Below are positions 15,241-22,584 of a stretch of DNA of 44,109 nucleotides, in pieces. The notes under the pieces were generated by a model. The model made no database searches. It had not been told where the DNA came from and was given only the letters and a program-made list of their open reading frames with translations. The first letter of the stretch is position 1. Every line of letters begins with the position of its first letter. The position numbers and the translations under genes are program-made. Source of the DNA: Modestobacter sp. VKM Ac-2984 (lineage in GTDB: Bacteria > Actinomycetota > Actinomycetes > Mycobacteriales > Geodermatophilaceae); NCBI RefSeq assembly GCF_026967985.1, contig NZ_JAPVBJ010000005.1:1-44109 (forward strand). Direction: 5' to 3'.

Positions 15241-16533
15241 GTGGGCACCCGGAGACGTCTCCCGCTGGCCGTGGGCGGACTGGCCCTGCTGCCCGCCCTG
15301 GTCGTGGCCCTGCTGCCCGGCGATGGTCCGGCTGCTGCCGATCACGGCGTGGCAGCCGGGATCCCGGACCGGATGGCCGGCTACTCCTACCTGACCGGCG
15401 ACGTGTCCGACTCCCCTCCCGGGCGTGCGGTCGCCCTCTTCCAGCACGGCTGGGGCGTGGAGTTCATGGACTTCCCGCAGGCGGTCGCGGTCGGTGCCCA
15501 CGGCGACGTGTACCGGCGGGTCGACCTCGCCGAGGACCGGGCCGGCCCGGAGACCCAGGGCGACCCGGCGCCGATGCTGCTGTCCCCGGAGGGCACCCGG
15601 GTCGTCGTGGGCGATCACGACAGCGACCGACTCGACCTGGCGGTGCTGGACCTCGGGGACGGCGAGGTCACCACGCACGCCCTGCCTGAAGGGCACAGCG
15701 CCGTCCCCGTGGCCTGGTCCCCGGACGGGCGGCTCGTCGCCTACCTGGCCGGCGCCACGCCCACCAACCCCTACAGCGGGATGCCGATCGAGGGGGACGT
15801 CGGCCTGCTCGACGTGTCCAGCGGTGAGGTGCACACGCTGGCGGGGGCCACGGAGGTGTCGACGGCGGCGTTCTCCCCGGATGGCAGCGAGCTCGCCGTG
15901 CAGCGCTCCTCCACCGCCGGCGGGACCGTGGAGGTGTTCGACCTCGAGGGCGGAGGACGGCGGAGCCTCGACCTGCCCGCCGGGCACCAGCTCGGCGGCG
16001 CGGACGCCTGGTCCCCGGACGGCGCGCTGCTGGCCACCTCCCGCGTGCCGTTCCCGTGCCTGGACCTGGTCGAGGAAGCCCGGTGGACGGCGTGCCAGGA
16101 AGAGTGGGAGTCGATCCCCGACGTCATCGCCTTCGTCGCCGCGACCGGCCGGCCCACAGAGGTCCCCGAGCCCCTGGAAGGGGCGGTCGCCGAGTCGCGC
16201 CGGGTGCTGGGCTGGGCGTCGCCGCGTGAGGTGCTCGTCCTCTCCGCGCGCACCGATGGCGACGGCAGCGACCCGGACGAGTTCTGGGTGAACCGGGTGT
16301 CCCTGGACGACGGCGCCATCGAGCGGCTCAGCGTCGTCCCCACGGGCGGCAACTACGGGGTCGGGCGCTTCCAACTGGCGACATCGCTCGTGCCCGATCT
16401 GCAGGTGCGGTCCGCCGGCGAGCCCGACCGCGGACGATGGCCGATGCCGCTGCGGGTGGCCCTGGCCCTCGTGGCGGCGGCAGCCGCCGGCCTCCTGGCC
16501 CCCACCGTGGCGCGGGCGTCGCGTCGCGGCTGA
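15241..16533 (+). CDS. Membrane-anchored beta-propeller (TolB/WD40-like) protein
   Basis: The protein has 430 residues, probably extracytoplasmic, with an unknown ligand. A signal or anchor segment is at about 8-25 (LAVGGLALLPALVVALLPG) without a lipobox. Propeller blades follow with the TolB/YVTN-type phrase three times: AWSPDGRLVAYLA, AFSPDGSELAVQR and AWSPDGALLATSR (about 160-270). A second membrane segment sits near the C-terminus (about 403-425, rich in Ala and Leu, then basic RASRRG). Two Cys at about 277 and 290 could form a disulfide. The GTG at 15241 is chosen because it starts directly before the signal segment. The gene is the first after the island junction and stands alone on its strand. 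Similar proteins often accompany ECF sigma factors, but none is seen here. Confidence 0.82.
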   Translation: MGTRRRLPLAVGGLALLPALVVALLPGDGPAAADHGVAAGIPDRMAGYSYLTGDVSDSPPGRAVALFQHGWGVEFMDFPQAVAVGAHGDVYRRVDLAEDRAGPETQGDPAPMLLSPEGTRVVVGDHDSDRLDLAVLDLGDGEVTTHALPEGHSAVPVAWSPDGRLVAYLAGATPTNPYSGMPIEGDVGLLDVSSGEVHTLAGATEVSTAAFSPDGSELAVQRSSTAGGTVEVFDLEGGGRRSLDLPAGHQLGGADAWSPDGALLATSRVPFPCLDLVEEARWTACQEEWESIPDVIAFVAATGRPTEVPEPLEGAVAESRRVLGWASPREVLVLSARTDGDGSDPDEFWVNRVSLDDGAIERLSVVPTGGNYGVGRFQLATSLVPDLQVRSAGEPDRGRWPMPLRVALALVAAAAAGLLAPTVARASRRG

Positions 16534-16939
16534 CCGGCAGGACCGCAGACGCTCTCCGTCGGGTCCCCCGTCCTCACTCGGACGGTGCAGCTCCAGCACC
16601 AGGTGGTGCCCGAGGAAGGGTCTTCAACCCTCCACGAATCGCGACTCCGACATGTGGGCGGCCGTCTGCGGAATGGCGGGCGCAACATGCCGAATCACCG
16701 GTCCGAATCTGGATGACCGCGCCTTCATTCTGGGAAAGCCCAGCTCAGCGCAGGGAAGATGTCGACAAGGCGGCTGTTCAGAGGCCGGTCATCGACCGTT
16801 CGGGTGGCTTGCACAACGATTCGGTGACGGGACTGTGATGACGGTGTGAAAGCGCGTCGTCCGGCGCGGCGGGAGCCCTAGCTTTTGGCATGTCCGCGGC
16901 ACTTCCCCAGCCGCGACGGACTGCACCGAGGAGCCCTCT
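16534..16939. other. Upstream region of the 16940 two-gene unit
   Basis: No gene is supported. Near 16820-16850 there are repeated GTGAC/TGTGA-like words on the same strand (CGGTGACGGGACTGTGATGACGG), not arranged as a proper CRP palindrome. A hairpin with CGCGGC/GCCGCG arms at 16895-16915 lies just upstream of the ribosome site of the next gene and could affect its translation. Confidence 0.4.
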
Positions 16940-17164
16940 GTGAACACCGCGCTCGACCTCGCACCCCGCCCGTCGTCCACCGTGATCCCGACGGAGGAGG
17001 AGCTGGACCTGGCCGCCCTGCTCCAGCTGTTCGAGCCCGGGGAGGACGAACCGACGTCGGTGCGCACCTCCCTGCGGTCGTCCGCCACCTCGCTCCTCCG
17101 GTGGGCGCAGGGCTCCTCGCGTCGGGCCGCCAGCTGGGGCGCCGTCTCCGCCGGGTGGCAGTGA
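16940..17164 (+). CDS. Small hypothetical protein, first gene of a coupled pair
   Basis: The protein has 74 residues, is soluble and has an unknown function. An acidic middle (PTEEELDLAALLQLFEPGED) resembles a short amphipathic helix, and the C-terminus is basic and Ser/Trp rich (SLLRWAQGSSRRAASW). The GTG at 16940 follows a strong ribosome site (GAGGAG at 16928-16933). Its TGA overlaps the ATG of the next gene, so translation of the two is coupled. The pair probably works together in or at the membrane, since the second gene encodes a membrane-anchored protein. Confidence 0.7.
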   Translation: MNTALDLAPRPSSTVIPTEEELDLAALLQLFEPGEDEPTSVRTSLRSSATSLLRWAQGSSRRAASWGAVSAGWQ

Positions 17165-18039
17165 TGCTGCTCTGGCCGGTGGTCGCGGTGGTCGGTTTCG
17201 TGGTGCTGGCTGCGCTGGTCGTGGCCCTCGCGCAGAGCTCGACCGCGCGGTACGAGTTCGAGCGCAACCAGGTGCAGGGCCAGCAGGCCACGGCCGAAGC
17301 CGAAGCCTCGGTCGCGGCCCCGGTGGCGGTGGGGGCAGCAGCGGTCTCCGGCGGTGCGGTGGCCCTGCCGCGGGCCGCTGAGCCGGCCAACGTCGTGGCG
17401 CCGGTGGCCACCTCGGGCATGGCGGCGCACCCGGCGGGCCGGCAGGGCGGCGCGCAGGGCACCCCGCCGGCCTGGTGGCTGGTCGAGGAGTCGGGGGACG
17501 GCGCACGCGAGCAGGTGCTGGCAGGACCCTTCGTCGACCCGATCGAGGCGGACTGGCTGGCGATGTCCGGTGCACCGGCGGGCGCCGGTCGCGCCGTCTA
17601 CGGCGTGCTCCGCTCGGACGGCCGGTTGGTCCGCCGGCAGCTGCCGGCGGAGCGGGAGTGGCTCAGCGACCTCGGGGACCAGCTCGACCGGCTGCCCGAG
17701 GAGTGGGACGGGCCGCTGGCGGACGAGGACGACCTCGTCTCGCTGGGGGTCGAGGTGGCCGCGGCACTGCTCGAGGCAGGGCTGCAGCTGCACGACTGCG
17801 CAGGGGAGGGGCCGGCCGGCGGGGTCTGCCTCACGCCCGAGCCCGGGCACCCGGGTGTGCTGGTCAGCTGGCATCAGCACGACCGGATGAGCCGCCACCA
17901 GATGCGCGGCGCCGACGCGCACGAGGCGGTGCAGCGCACGATGAACGCCGCGATCGCCGAGTGCCTGCTGCAGCTGGGCTTCGACGTCCAGCCGTTCGGC
18001 ACCACCGGCTGCTCGCTCGTGGCGGTCGACCCGCACTGA
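17164..18039 (+). CDS. Membrane-anchored protein with WP...GF...STARYE N-terminal segment
   Basis: The protein has 291 residues. A single membrane segment is at about 2-22, followed by a short juxtamembrane motif STARYEFER (about 26-34). A low-complexity Ala/Val/Pro-rich linker (40-90) leads to a soluble domain (about 95-291) with the phrases PPAWWLVEESGD and GPFVDPIEADWLA, which I do not recognise. The ATG at 17164 overlaps the stop of the preceding gene. The N-terminal 34 residues are 18/34 identical, without gaps, to a tiny membrane protein encoded at 22315-22494. The pair therefore belongs to a lineage-specific family. It is convergent with the polymerase gene 13 bp away. Confidence 0.8.
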   Translation: MLLWPVVAVVGFVVLAALVVALAQSSTARYEFERNQVQGQQATAEAEASVAAPVAVGAAAVSGGAVALPRAAEPANVVAPVATSGMAAHPAGRQGGAQGTPPAWWLVEESGDGAREQVLAGPFVDPIEADWLAMSGAPAGAGRAVYGVLRSDGRLVRRQLPAEREWLSDLGDQLDRLPEEWDGPLADEDDLVSLGVEVAAALLEAGLQLHDCAGEGPAGGVCLTPEPGHPGVLVSWHQHDRMSRHQMRGADAHEAVQRTMNAAIAECLLQLGFDVQPFGTTGCSLVAVDPH

Positions 18040-18052
18040 ACCGGCCGTCGGC

Positions 18053-19732
18053 TCAGTGCGCGTCCGCCCAGGAGTCGACGACGGAGACGTCGAGCGGGAA
18101 GTCGACCGGGAAGCCGCCGAACAGCAGCCGGCCGGCCTGCGCCGCGGCCTGGTGCACCGCCGCCGTCACCTCTCCGGCGAGGTGGGCGGGGGTGTGCACC
18201 ACGACCTCGTCGTGCAGGAAGAAGACCAGGTGCGGGCGGTCGGTGAGCTCGCCGGCGCCACCGAGCCGCCAGAGCCGGTTGCGCAGGTCGGCCAGCCAGC
18301 ACAGCGCCCACTCGGCACCGGTGCCCTGGACGACGAAGTTGCGGGTGAACCGGCCCCAGGCGCGGCGGTCGCGGGCGAGCTCCTCGGGTGGCACCCCGTC
18401 GTCCGCGGGCTCGAGGGAGCGCTCGGCCCACGCGCCGGTCGGCGGCGGGGACCCGCGGCCGAGCAGGGTGTGCACCACCTCGCCCCGCTCGCCGGCCCGG
18501 GCGGCCTCCTCGACCAGCCCGATGGCCTGCGGGTAGCGGCGCGCCAGCCGGGGGAGCATCCGACCGCTCTCGCCCCGGGTGCCGCCGTACATCGCGCCGA
18601 GCATGCCGAGCTTGGCGTCGCTGCGGCTCGGCACGGCGCCACTGTCGACCATCGCCTGGTACAGGTCCGCCGCCCGCGCGGCCTCGGCCATGGCGGTGTC
18701 GCCGCTCATCCCGGCCAGCACCCGTGGCTCCAGCTGGGCGACGTCGGCGACGACGAACTGCCACCCGGCGTCGGCGACGGCCGCCGGGCGGATCTGGGTC
18801 GGCACCGACAGCGCCCCGCCGCCGGAGGACGCCCACCGGCCGGTCACCACCCCGCCGGGCAGGTACGTGGGGCGGAACCGGCCGTCGCGCACCCAGCTGT
18901 CCAGCCAGGCCCAGCCGTTCGCCGCGAGCAGCCGGGACAGCTTCTTGTACTCCAGCAACGGCGGGACGCCGGGGTGGTCCAGCTGCTCCAGCGTCCAGGA
19001 CCGGGTGTCGCTCACCGGCAGCCCGGCGTTCTGCAGGGCCCGCAGCAGCTCGACGGGGGAGTCCGGGTTCAGCTGCGGCGCCCCCAGGGCGGCGCGGATC
19101 TCCGGGACCAGCGCGTCGAGCTGCGCCGGCCGCTGCCCCCGTGGCGGGCGCGGGCCCATCAGCTCGGTCAGCAGCCGGTCGTGGACGTCGGCGCGCCAGG
19201 GGAGCCCGGCGTGCGTCATCTCCGCGGCCACCAGGGCGCCGGAGGACTCCGCGGCCAGCAGCAGGGCCAGCCGCCCGCGTTCGGGCGCCGCGGCGAGGGC
19301 CGCCTGCTGCCGGCTGTGCTCGGCCGCCGGGTCCAGCCGCTCGGCCAGGTCGTCGAGGGCGAAGAGGGCGTGCTCCTCGGCGGCGACCGGGGCGAGCGCG
19401 TCCCAGGCCGCGGCGTCGTCCCCGGCGAGGGTCGTCTGGTCGACGAAGGGGGAGTGGCGCAGCAGCGCCCGGCTCAGCCGCAGGTCGCTGCAGCGCTCCA
19501 CCCGCACCCCGGCCGCCAGCAGCGCCGGGTACCAGCGCGTGGTGTCGTCCCAGACCCAGCGGGTGCGCTCGCGCTGCCGCACGAACCCGGGCAGCTCCTC
19601 CTCCGGCAGCCGCACCGGCGGGCCGGCGGCGCCGCCGGAGAGCTCGCGCGCCTCGACCCGACCGGGTGCCGCGCGGACCAGGAGCACCCGGTCAGGGACG
19701 CCGTCCTCCGGCGTCGGCCTGCCCGTGGTCAC
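18053..19732 (-). CDS. Bifunctional 3'-5' exonuclease/DNA polymerase (family A, actinobacterial type)
   Basis: The protein has 559 residues and is a DNA polymerase I relative. It copies DNA in repair or lesion synthesis, separate from the main PolA. The N-terminal 160 or so residues correspond to the reduced exonuclease-like region. The palm and fingers carry motif A, FVVADVAQLEPRVLA (catalytic D330), motif B, RSDAKLGMLGAMYG (R370, K374, Y382), and motif C, FFLHDEVVVHTP (H507, D508, E509). The position equivalent to the conserved Phe of motif B is Leu378. The acidic exonuclease residues of PolA are hard to find, so proofreading is doubtful. The length fits the actinobacterial short form, which lacks the 5' nuclease. 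The GTG at 19732 is the family-like start but has no clear ribosome site. It is convergent with the membrane gene ending at 18039. Confidence 0.92.
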   Translation of the reverse strand: MTTGRPTPEDGVPDRVLLVRAAPGRVEARELSGGAAGPPVRLPEEELPGFVRQRERTRWVWDDTTRWYPALLAAGVRVERCSDLRLSRALLRHSPFVDQTTLAGDDAAAWDALAPVAAEEHALFALDDLAERLDPAAEHSRQQAALAAAPERGRLALLLAAESSGALVAAEMTHAGLPWRADVHDRLLTELMGPRPPRGQRPAQLDALVPEIRAALGAPQLNPDSPVELLRALQNAGLPVSDTRSWTLEQLDHPGVPPLLEYKKLSRLLAANGWAWLDSWVRDGRFRPTYLPGGVVTGRWASSGGGALSVPTQIRPAAVADAGWQFVVADVAQLEPRVLAGMSGDTAMAEAARAADLYQAMVDSGAVPSRSDAKLGMLGAMYGGTRGESGRMLPRLARRYPQAIGLVEEAARAGERGEVVHTLLGRGSPPPTGAWAERSLEPADDGVPPEELARDRRAWGRFTRNFVVQGTGAEWALCWLADLRNRLWRLGGAGELTDRPHLVFFLHDEVVVHTPAHLAGEVTAAVHQAAAQAGRLLFGGFPVDFPLDVSVVDSWADAH

Positions 19733-19792
19733 CGCGGCAGTCTGCTCGACGGGGACGACACCCGACGGGAACGGCGCAATCGGTGTTGCCGG

Positions 19793-20011
19793 TCAGCCGC
19801 CGTACTGGCAGGCCGGGCAGAGCCCGGTGTCATCGGGCACGTCCTCCACCGGCACCACCTGCACGTAGGTGCCGCACAGCGCCGGCACGTCCTCGTACGA
19901 CTCCAGCGCAGGGCGCCCGACGGCCGCGTCGACCGCGTGCAGCGGCCCGGCCAGCTTCTCGCCCACCGGGTCCTGCGCCGTCCGCCGGGCCCGACCGATC
20001 AGGTTCGCCAT
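19793..20011 (-). CDS. Small conserved actinobacterial protein with Cys motif
   Basis: The protein has 72 residues and I do not know its function. It ends with LCPACQYGG and has another Cys in ALCGTYVQ, so a metal-binding or redox role is possible but the Cys count is low. The frame would allow a start 3 codons earlier at 20020. The ATG at 20011 is preferred because GGGAG lies about 10 nt upstream. It sits 60 bp upstream of the polymerase gene on the same strand and may share its transcript. Confidence 0.7.
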   Translation of the reverse strand: MANLIGRARRTAQDPVGEKLAGPLHAVDAAVGRPALESYEDVPALCGTYVQVVPVEDVPDDTGLCPACQYGG

Positions 20012-20136
20012 GGCACCCACTCTCCCTCACGTCCGCGTCCGCCGTGGTGCCACCACCGAACGGCGTCCCCGGCCGCGTGGTCTGATCGCAGGGACACGGT
20101 CGGCACCGTCGCCGGCCGACGACGCGAGGGAGTCGC

Positions 20137-20898
20137 ATGTCCGGCAGTCCAGGCCAGAGCTCAGGCGAGGTCCAGCTCGAAGTGTCCGACGGCGTCGCCG
20201 TCGTCACGCTCAACGCGCCCCAGCGGCGCAACGCACTCACCCCCGCGATGGCGGCCGAGCTGATCGCCACCTTCGACGAGGTCGACGCCCGCGAGGACGT
20301 GGGCGCGCTCGTCGTGCAGGCGGTCGGGAAGTCGTTCTGCGCCGGTGGCGACGTGCAGACCCTGACCGACGCCGGTCGCGACCCGGCGGCACCCGAGGCC
20401 TACGCCGGCATGGGCGCCATCTACGACTCCTTCTACCGGCTCGGTCAGGTCCGGGTGCCGACGATCGCCGCCGTCCGCGGCTCGGCGGTCGGCGCCGGGA
20501 TGAACATGCTGCTCGCCGCCGACCTGCGGATCGTCGCCCGTGACGCCCGGCTGATCTGCGGCTTCCTCAAGCGCGGCATCCACCCCGGCGGCGGGCACTT
20601 CGTGCTGCTCTCCCGGCTGATCGGGCGGGAGGCCGCCGCGGCGATGGCGCTCTTCGGTGAGGAGGTCGACGGCGAGGCCGCTGTCCGGCTGGGCCTGGCC
20701 TGGGAGGCCCACGACGACGACGCCGTCGAGGGCCGCGCCCGGGAGCTGGCCGCCCGGGTGGCCCGGGACCCGGCGCTGGCCCGGCTGGCGGTCGGCAACT
20801 TCCGCAAGGAGACCGGGCCGCCCGGGGTCAGCTGGGAGATCGCCACCCAGTTCGAGCGCCCCGCCCAGATGTGGTCGATGCGCCGGCCGACCGACTGA
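20137..20898 (+). CDS. Enoyl-CoA hydratase/isomerase (crotonase) family protein
   Basis: The protein has 253 residues. It probably hydrates or isomerises an enoyl-CoA in fatty or aromatic acid breakdown; the substrate is unknown. The crotonase signatures are present: NAPQRRNALTPAM near residue 28-40, GKSFCAGGDVQTL (first oxyanion-hole glycine, about 64-76), and the AVRGSAVGAGMNMLLAADLR motif around 110-130. The second catalytic region GFLKRGIHPGGG follows. Of the two Glu of crotonase, the first falls at an alanine in GSAVGAG and the second near a His in RGIHPGG, so it may be an isomerase or another subfamily rather than a classical hydratase. The ATG at 20137 follows GGGAG. It is transcribed divergently from the small gene at 20011. 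Confidence 0.9.
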   Translation: MSGSPGQSSGEVQLEVSDGVAVVTLNAPQRRNALTPAMAAELIATFDEVDAREDVGALVVQAVGKSFCAGGDVQTLTDAGRDPAAPEAYAGMGAIYDSFYRLGQVRVPTIAAVRGSAVGAGMNMLLAADLRIVARDARLICGFLKRGIHPGGGHFVLLSRLIGREAAAAMALFGEEVDGEAAVRLGLAWEAHDDDAVEGRARELAARVARDPALARLAVGNFRKETGPPGVSWEIATQFERPAQMWSMRRPTD

Positions 20899-20915
20899 GG
20901 ACGCACGACGGCCTG

Positions 20916-20961
20916 ACACGCGACGGCCCCCGGTCCAGCTGGACCGGGGGCCGTCGCGTGT
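20916..20961. terminator. Perfect 23-bp palindrome between convergent genes
   Basis: The arms 20916-20938 and 20939-20961 are exact complements, with the centre at CAGCTG and no unpaired loop in the DNA. It lies 17 bp after the crotonase stop and 13 bp before the YihY stop, so it should end both transcripts. A poly-T run is missing, as is usual for high-GC hairpins. Confidence 0.85.
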
Positions 20962-20974
20962 GTGCAGGGGTCGA

Positions 20975-22015
20975 TCAGGTGGTCTGCTGACGCTTCGGCT
21001 CGTCCCGGGCGTCCAGCTGGATCTCCTTCTCCGCGCGCGGCACGCCGGCCTTCAGCTCCTTGCTCCGCTCCATCTCGGCGTCGAACTCGATGCCGAACAG
21101 CAGGGCGAGGTTGATCAGCCAGAACCAGATCAGGAAGATCACCACGCCGGCCAGCGCCCCGTAGGTGGCGTTGTAGCTGCCGAAGTTCGCCACGTAGAAG
21201 GCGAACAGCGCGGAGGCGACGACCGCCACCAGGATGGCCACGCCGGCACCGGGGCTGATGAACTTGAAGCCGCGGAGCTCGGCGTTCGGGGTGGCGTAGT
21301 AGAGGACGGCGATCATCAGCGCCAGCACCACCAGGATGACCGGCCACTTCACCCACGTCCAGATGGTCAGCACGGTGCTGCCCAGGCCGAGGGCCTGACC
21401 GATGGCGTCGACGACCGGACCGCTGAGCACCAGCATGGCCAGGATCAGCGCGGCGAACAGGATGCCGATCAGCGTGACCAGCAGCTGCAGCGGCTTGAGC
21501 TTCCAGATCTTGCGGCCCTCGCGGGTCTCGTAGACCACGTTGGCCGCCCGGGTGAAGGCACCGACGTAGCCCGAGGCCGTCCAGATGGCGCCCAGCAGAC
21601 CGAGGACCAGGCCGAAGCCGGCTGCGGTGGGGCTGCCGGCGATCTGGTCGATGACCGGGTTCAGCGTGTCGGCCGCCTGCTCGGGCACGACCTCGGTGAG
21701 CGCATCGGTGAGCTGCTGCGGGTTGGTCAGCAGGCCGACGATCGACGCCAGGGCGGTGAGTGCCGGGAAGAGCGCCAGCACGCCGTAGTAGGTCAGCGTG
21801 GCCGCCCAGTCGGTCAGCCCGTCCTCGCTGAACTCCTTGGCCGTGCGCTTCAGCGTCCCGCCGGCGCTCGTGTCGGTGTCCGCGCCGGTGGGCGCGAAGT
21901 CCGCCCGCTCGTGCGTGATGTTGTCGTCGCCGGGAGCGATGTCTCGCTCACGGCTGTCCTGCGCAGTGTCACTGCGCGCCCCCTCGTGGGGGTCGCGCGC
22001 ACTGGCTCCGGCCAT
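20975..22015 (-). CDS. YihY/virulence factor BrkB family membrane protein
   Basis: The protein has 346 residues, is integral to the membrane and belongs to the YihY/BrkB group; the activity of the family is unsettled. After a hydrophilic N-terminal 70 residues comes EFSEDGLTDWAATLTYYGVL, the family entry helix with the WAATLTYY motif. Six or so membrane segments follow, with GLLGAIWTASGYVGAF and VVYETREGR as conserved phrases. The last one carries LIWFWLINLALLFGIEFDAE, followed by a charged tail. The ATG at 22015 is chosen for its ribosome site (GGAGG) rather than an extended frame reaching 22108. It is convergent with the crotonase, and a palindrome separates them. Confidence 0.93.
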   Translation of the reverse strand: MAGASARDPHEGARSDTAQDSRERDIAPGDDNITHERADFAPTGADTDTSAGGTLKRTAKEFSEDGLTDWAATLTYYGVLALFPALTALASIVGLLTNPQQLTDALTEVVPEQAADTLNPVIDQIAGSPTAAGFGLVLGLLGAIWTASGYVGAFTRAANVVYETREGRKIWKLKPLQLLVTLIGILFAALILAMLVLSGPVVDAIGQALGLGSTVLTIWTWVKWPVILVVLALMIAVLYYATPNAELRGFKFISPGAGVAILVAVVASALFAFYVANFGSYNATYGALAGVVIFLIWFWLINLALLFGIEFDAEMERSKELKAGVPRAEKEIQLDARDEPKRQQTT

Positions 22016-22132
22016 TCGTGGCCTCCGGGGATGTGGCGCCGTCATTGTCGAGCGGTGGGTGCCCCGCCCCGGCCCCTGGCACTCCTCCGGCGGGAGAGAA
22101 TCCGACACCGGGCGGTCCCGGGTGGTGTGAGG

Positions 22133-22149
22133 GTCGGGGCGACCCCGAC
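22133..22149. promoter_or_regulatory. Short hairpin GTCGGGG/CCCCGAC between divergent genes
   Basis: Perfect 7-bp arms (22133-22139 and 22143-22149) with loop CGA lie in the 299-bp region between the YihY start and the mini-membrane gene. As transcribed to the right it would be in the 5' leader of the gene at 22315. Its purpose is unknown. Confidence 0.4.
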
Positions 22150-22314
22150 GTGCCTGGTCGCCCGCCCAGGACGGGTGCGAGGAGCGTCACAACTCGTTTG
22201 GGTGAATTTCGGGTGACCTGCGGTTCGTCGCGCGCCGGACCGGGCAGTGGACGCCGGACGGAAGTCGCCGGGCGCGTCCCGGCGAGCCTCGGAGAGAAGC
22301 ATGGAGAGCGACAG

Positions 22315-22494
22315 ATGGTGTTCTGGCCGGCGCTGACCCTGATCGGGTTCCTGGTCCTGACGGCCCTGGTCATCGCGATGGGCACGCAGTCCACCGCGCG
22401 GTATGAGGCGGAGAAGCGCGCAGCATCGGGTTCGCGCGCACGGCACGTGGCGGCCGACAACCGCTCGTCGCTCCCCGCGAACGCCGTCTCCTGA
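22315..22494 (+). CDS. Mini membrane protein sharing the WP...GF...STARYE segment
   Basis: The protein has 59 residues. It consists almost only of one membrane segment (about 4-23) plus the STARYEAEK juxtamembrane motif and a basic tail, and aligns without gaps to the start of the protein encoded at 17164. Its function is unknown. The ATG at 22315 follows GGAG at 22303-22306; an ATG at 22301 is in another frame. It stands alone and ends just before a strong hairpin and a tandem repeat. The composition is fully core-like. Short single-span proteins like this often bind and regulate a larger membrane partner, but that is inference. Confidence 0.75.
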   Translation: MVFWPALTLIGFLVLTALVIAMGTQSTARYEAEKRAASGSRARHVAADNRSSLPANAVS

Positions 22495-22512
22495 CCTCCC
22501 CGGCGCCGCTGC

Positions 22513-22558
22513 ACTGCCCCACGACGGCGGTCCTCACTGCCCCACGACGGCGGTCCTC
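22513..22558. repeat. Exact 23-bp tandem duplication in a terminator
   Basis: Two perfect copies begin with ACTGCCCCACGACGGCGG, at 22513-22535 and 22536-22558. The second copy contains the left arm of the hairpin at 22544-22579. The first copy can replace it, giving two alternative terminator stems. Confidence 0.85.
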
Positions 22559-22579
22559 CTCCCGGAGGGCCGCCGTCGT
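22544..22579. terminator. Bidirectional terminator between convergent genes
   Basis: The stem ACGACGGCGGTCCTC (22544-22558) pairs with 22565-22579, with one T/G wobble and a 6-nt loop. It lies between the mini membrane gene (ending 22494) and the acyl-CoA dehydrogenase (ending 22585). Confidence 0.75.
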
Positions 22580-22584
22580 CGCGT

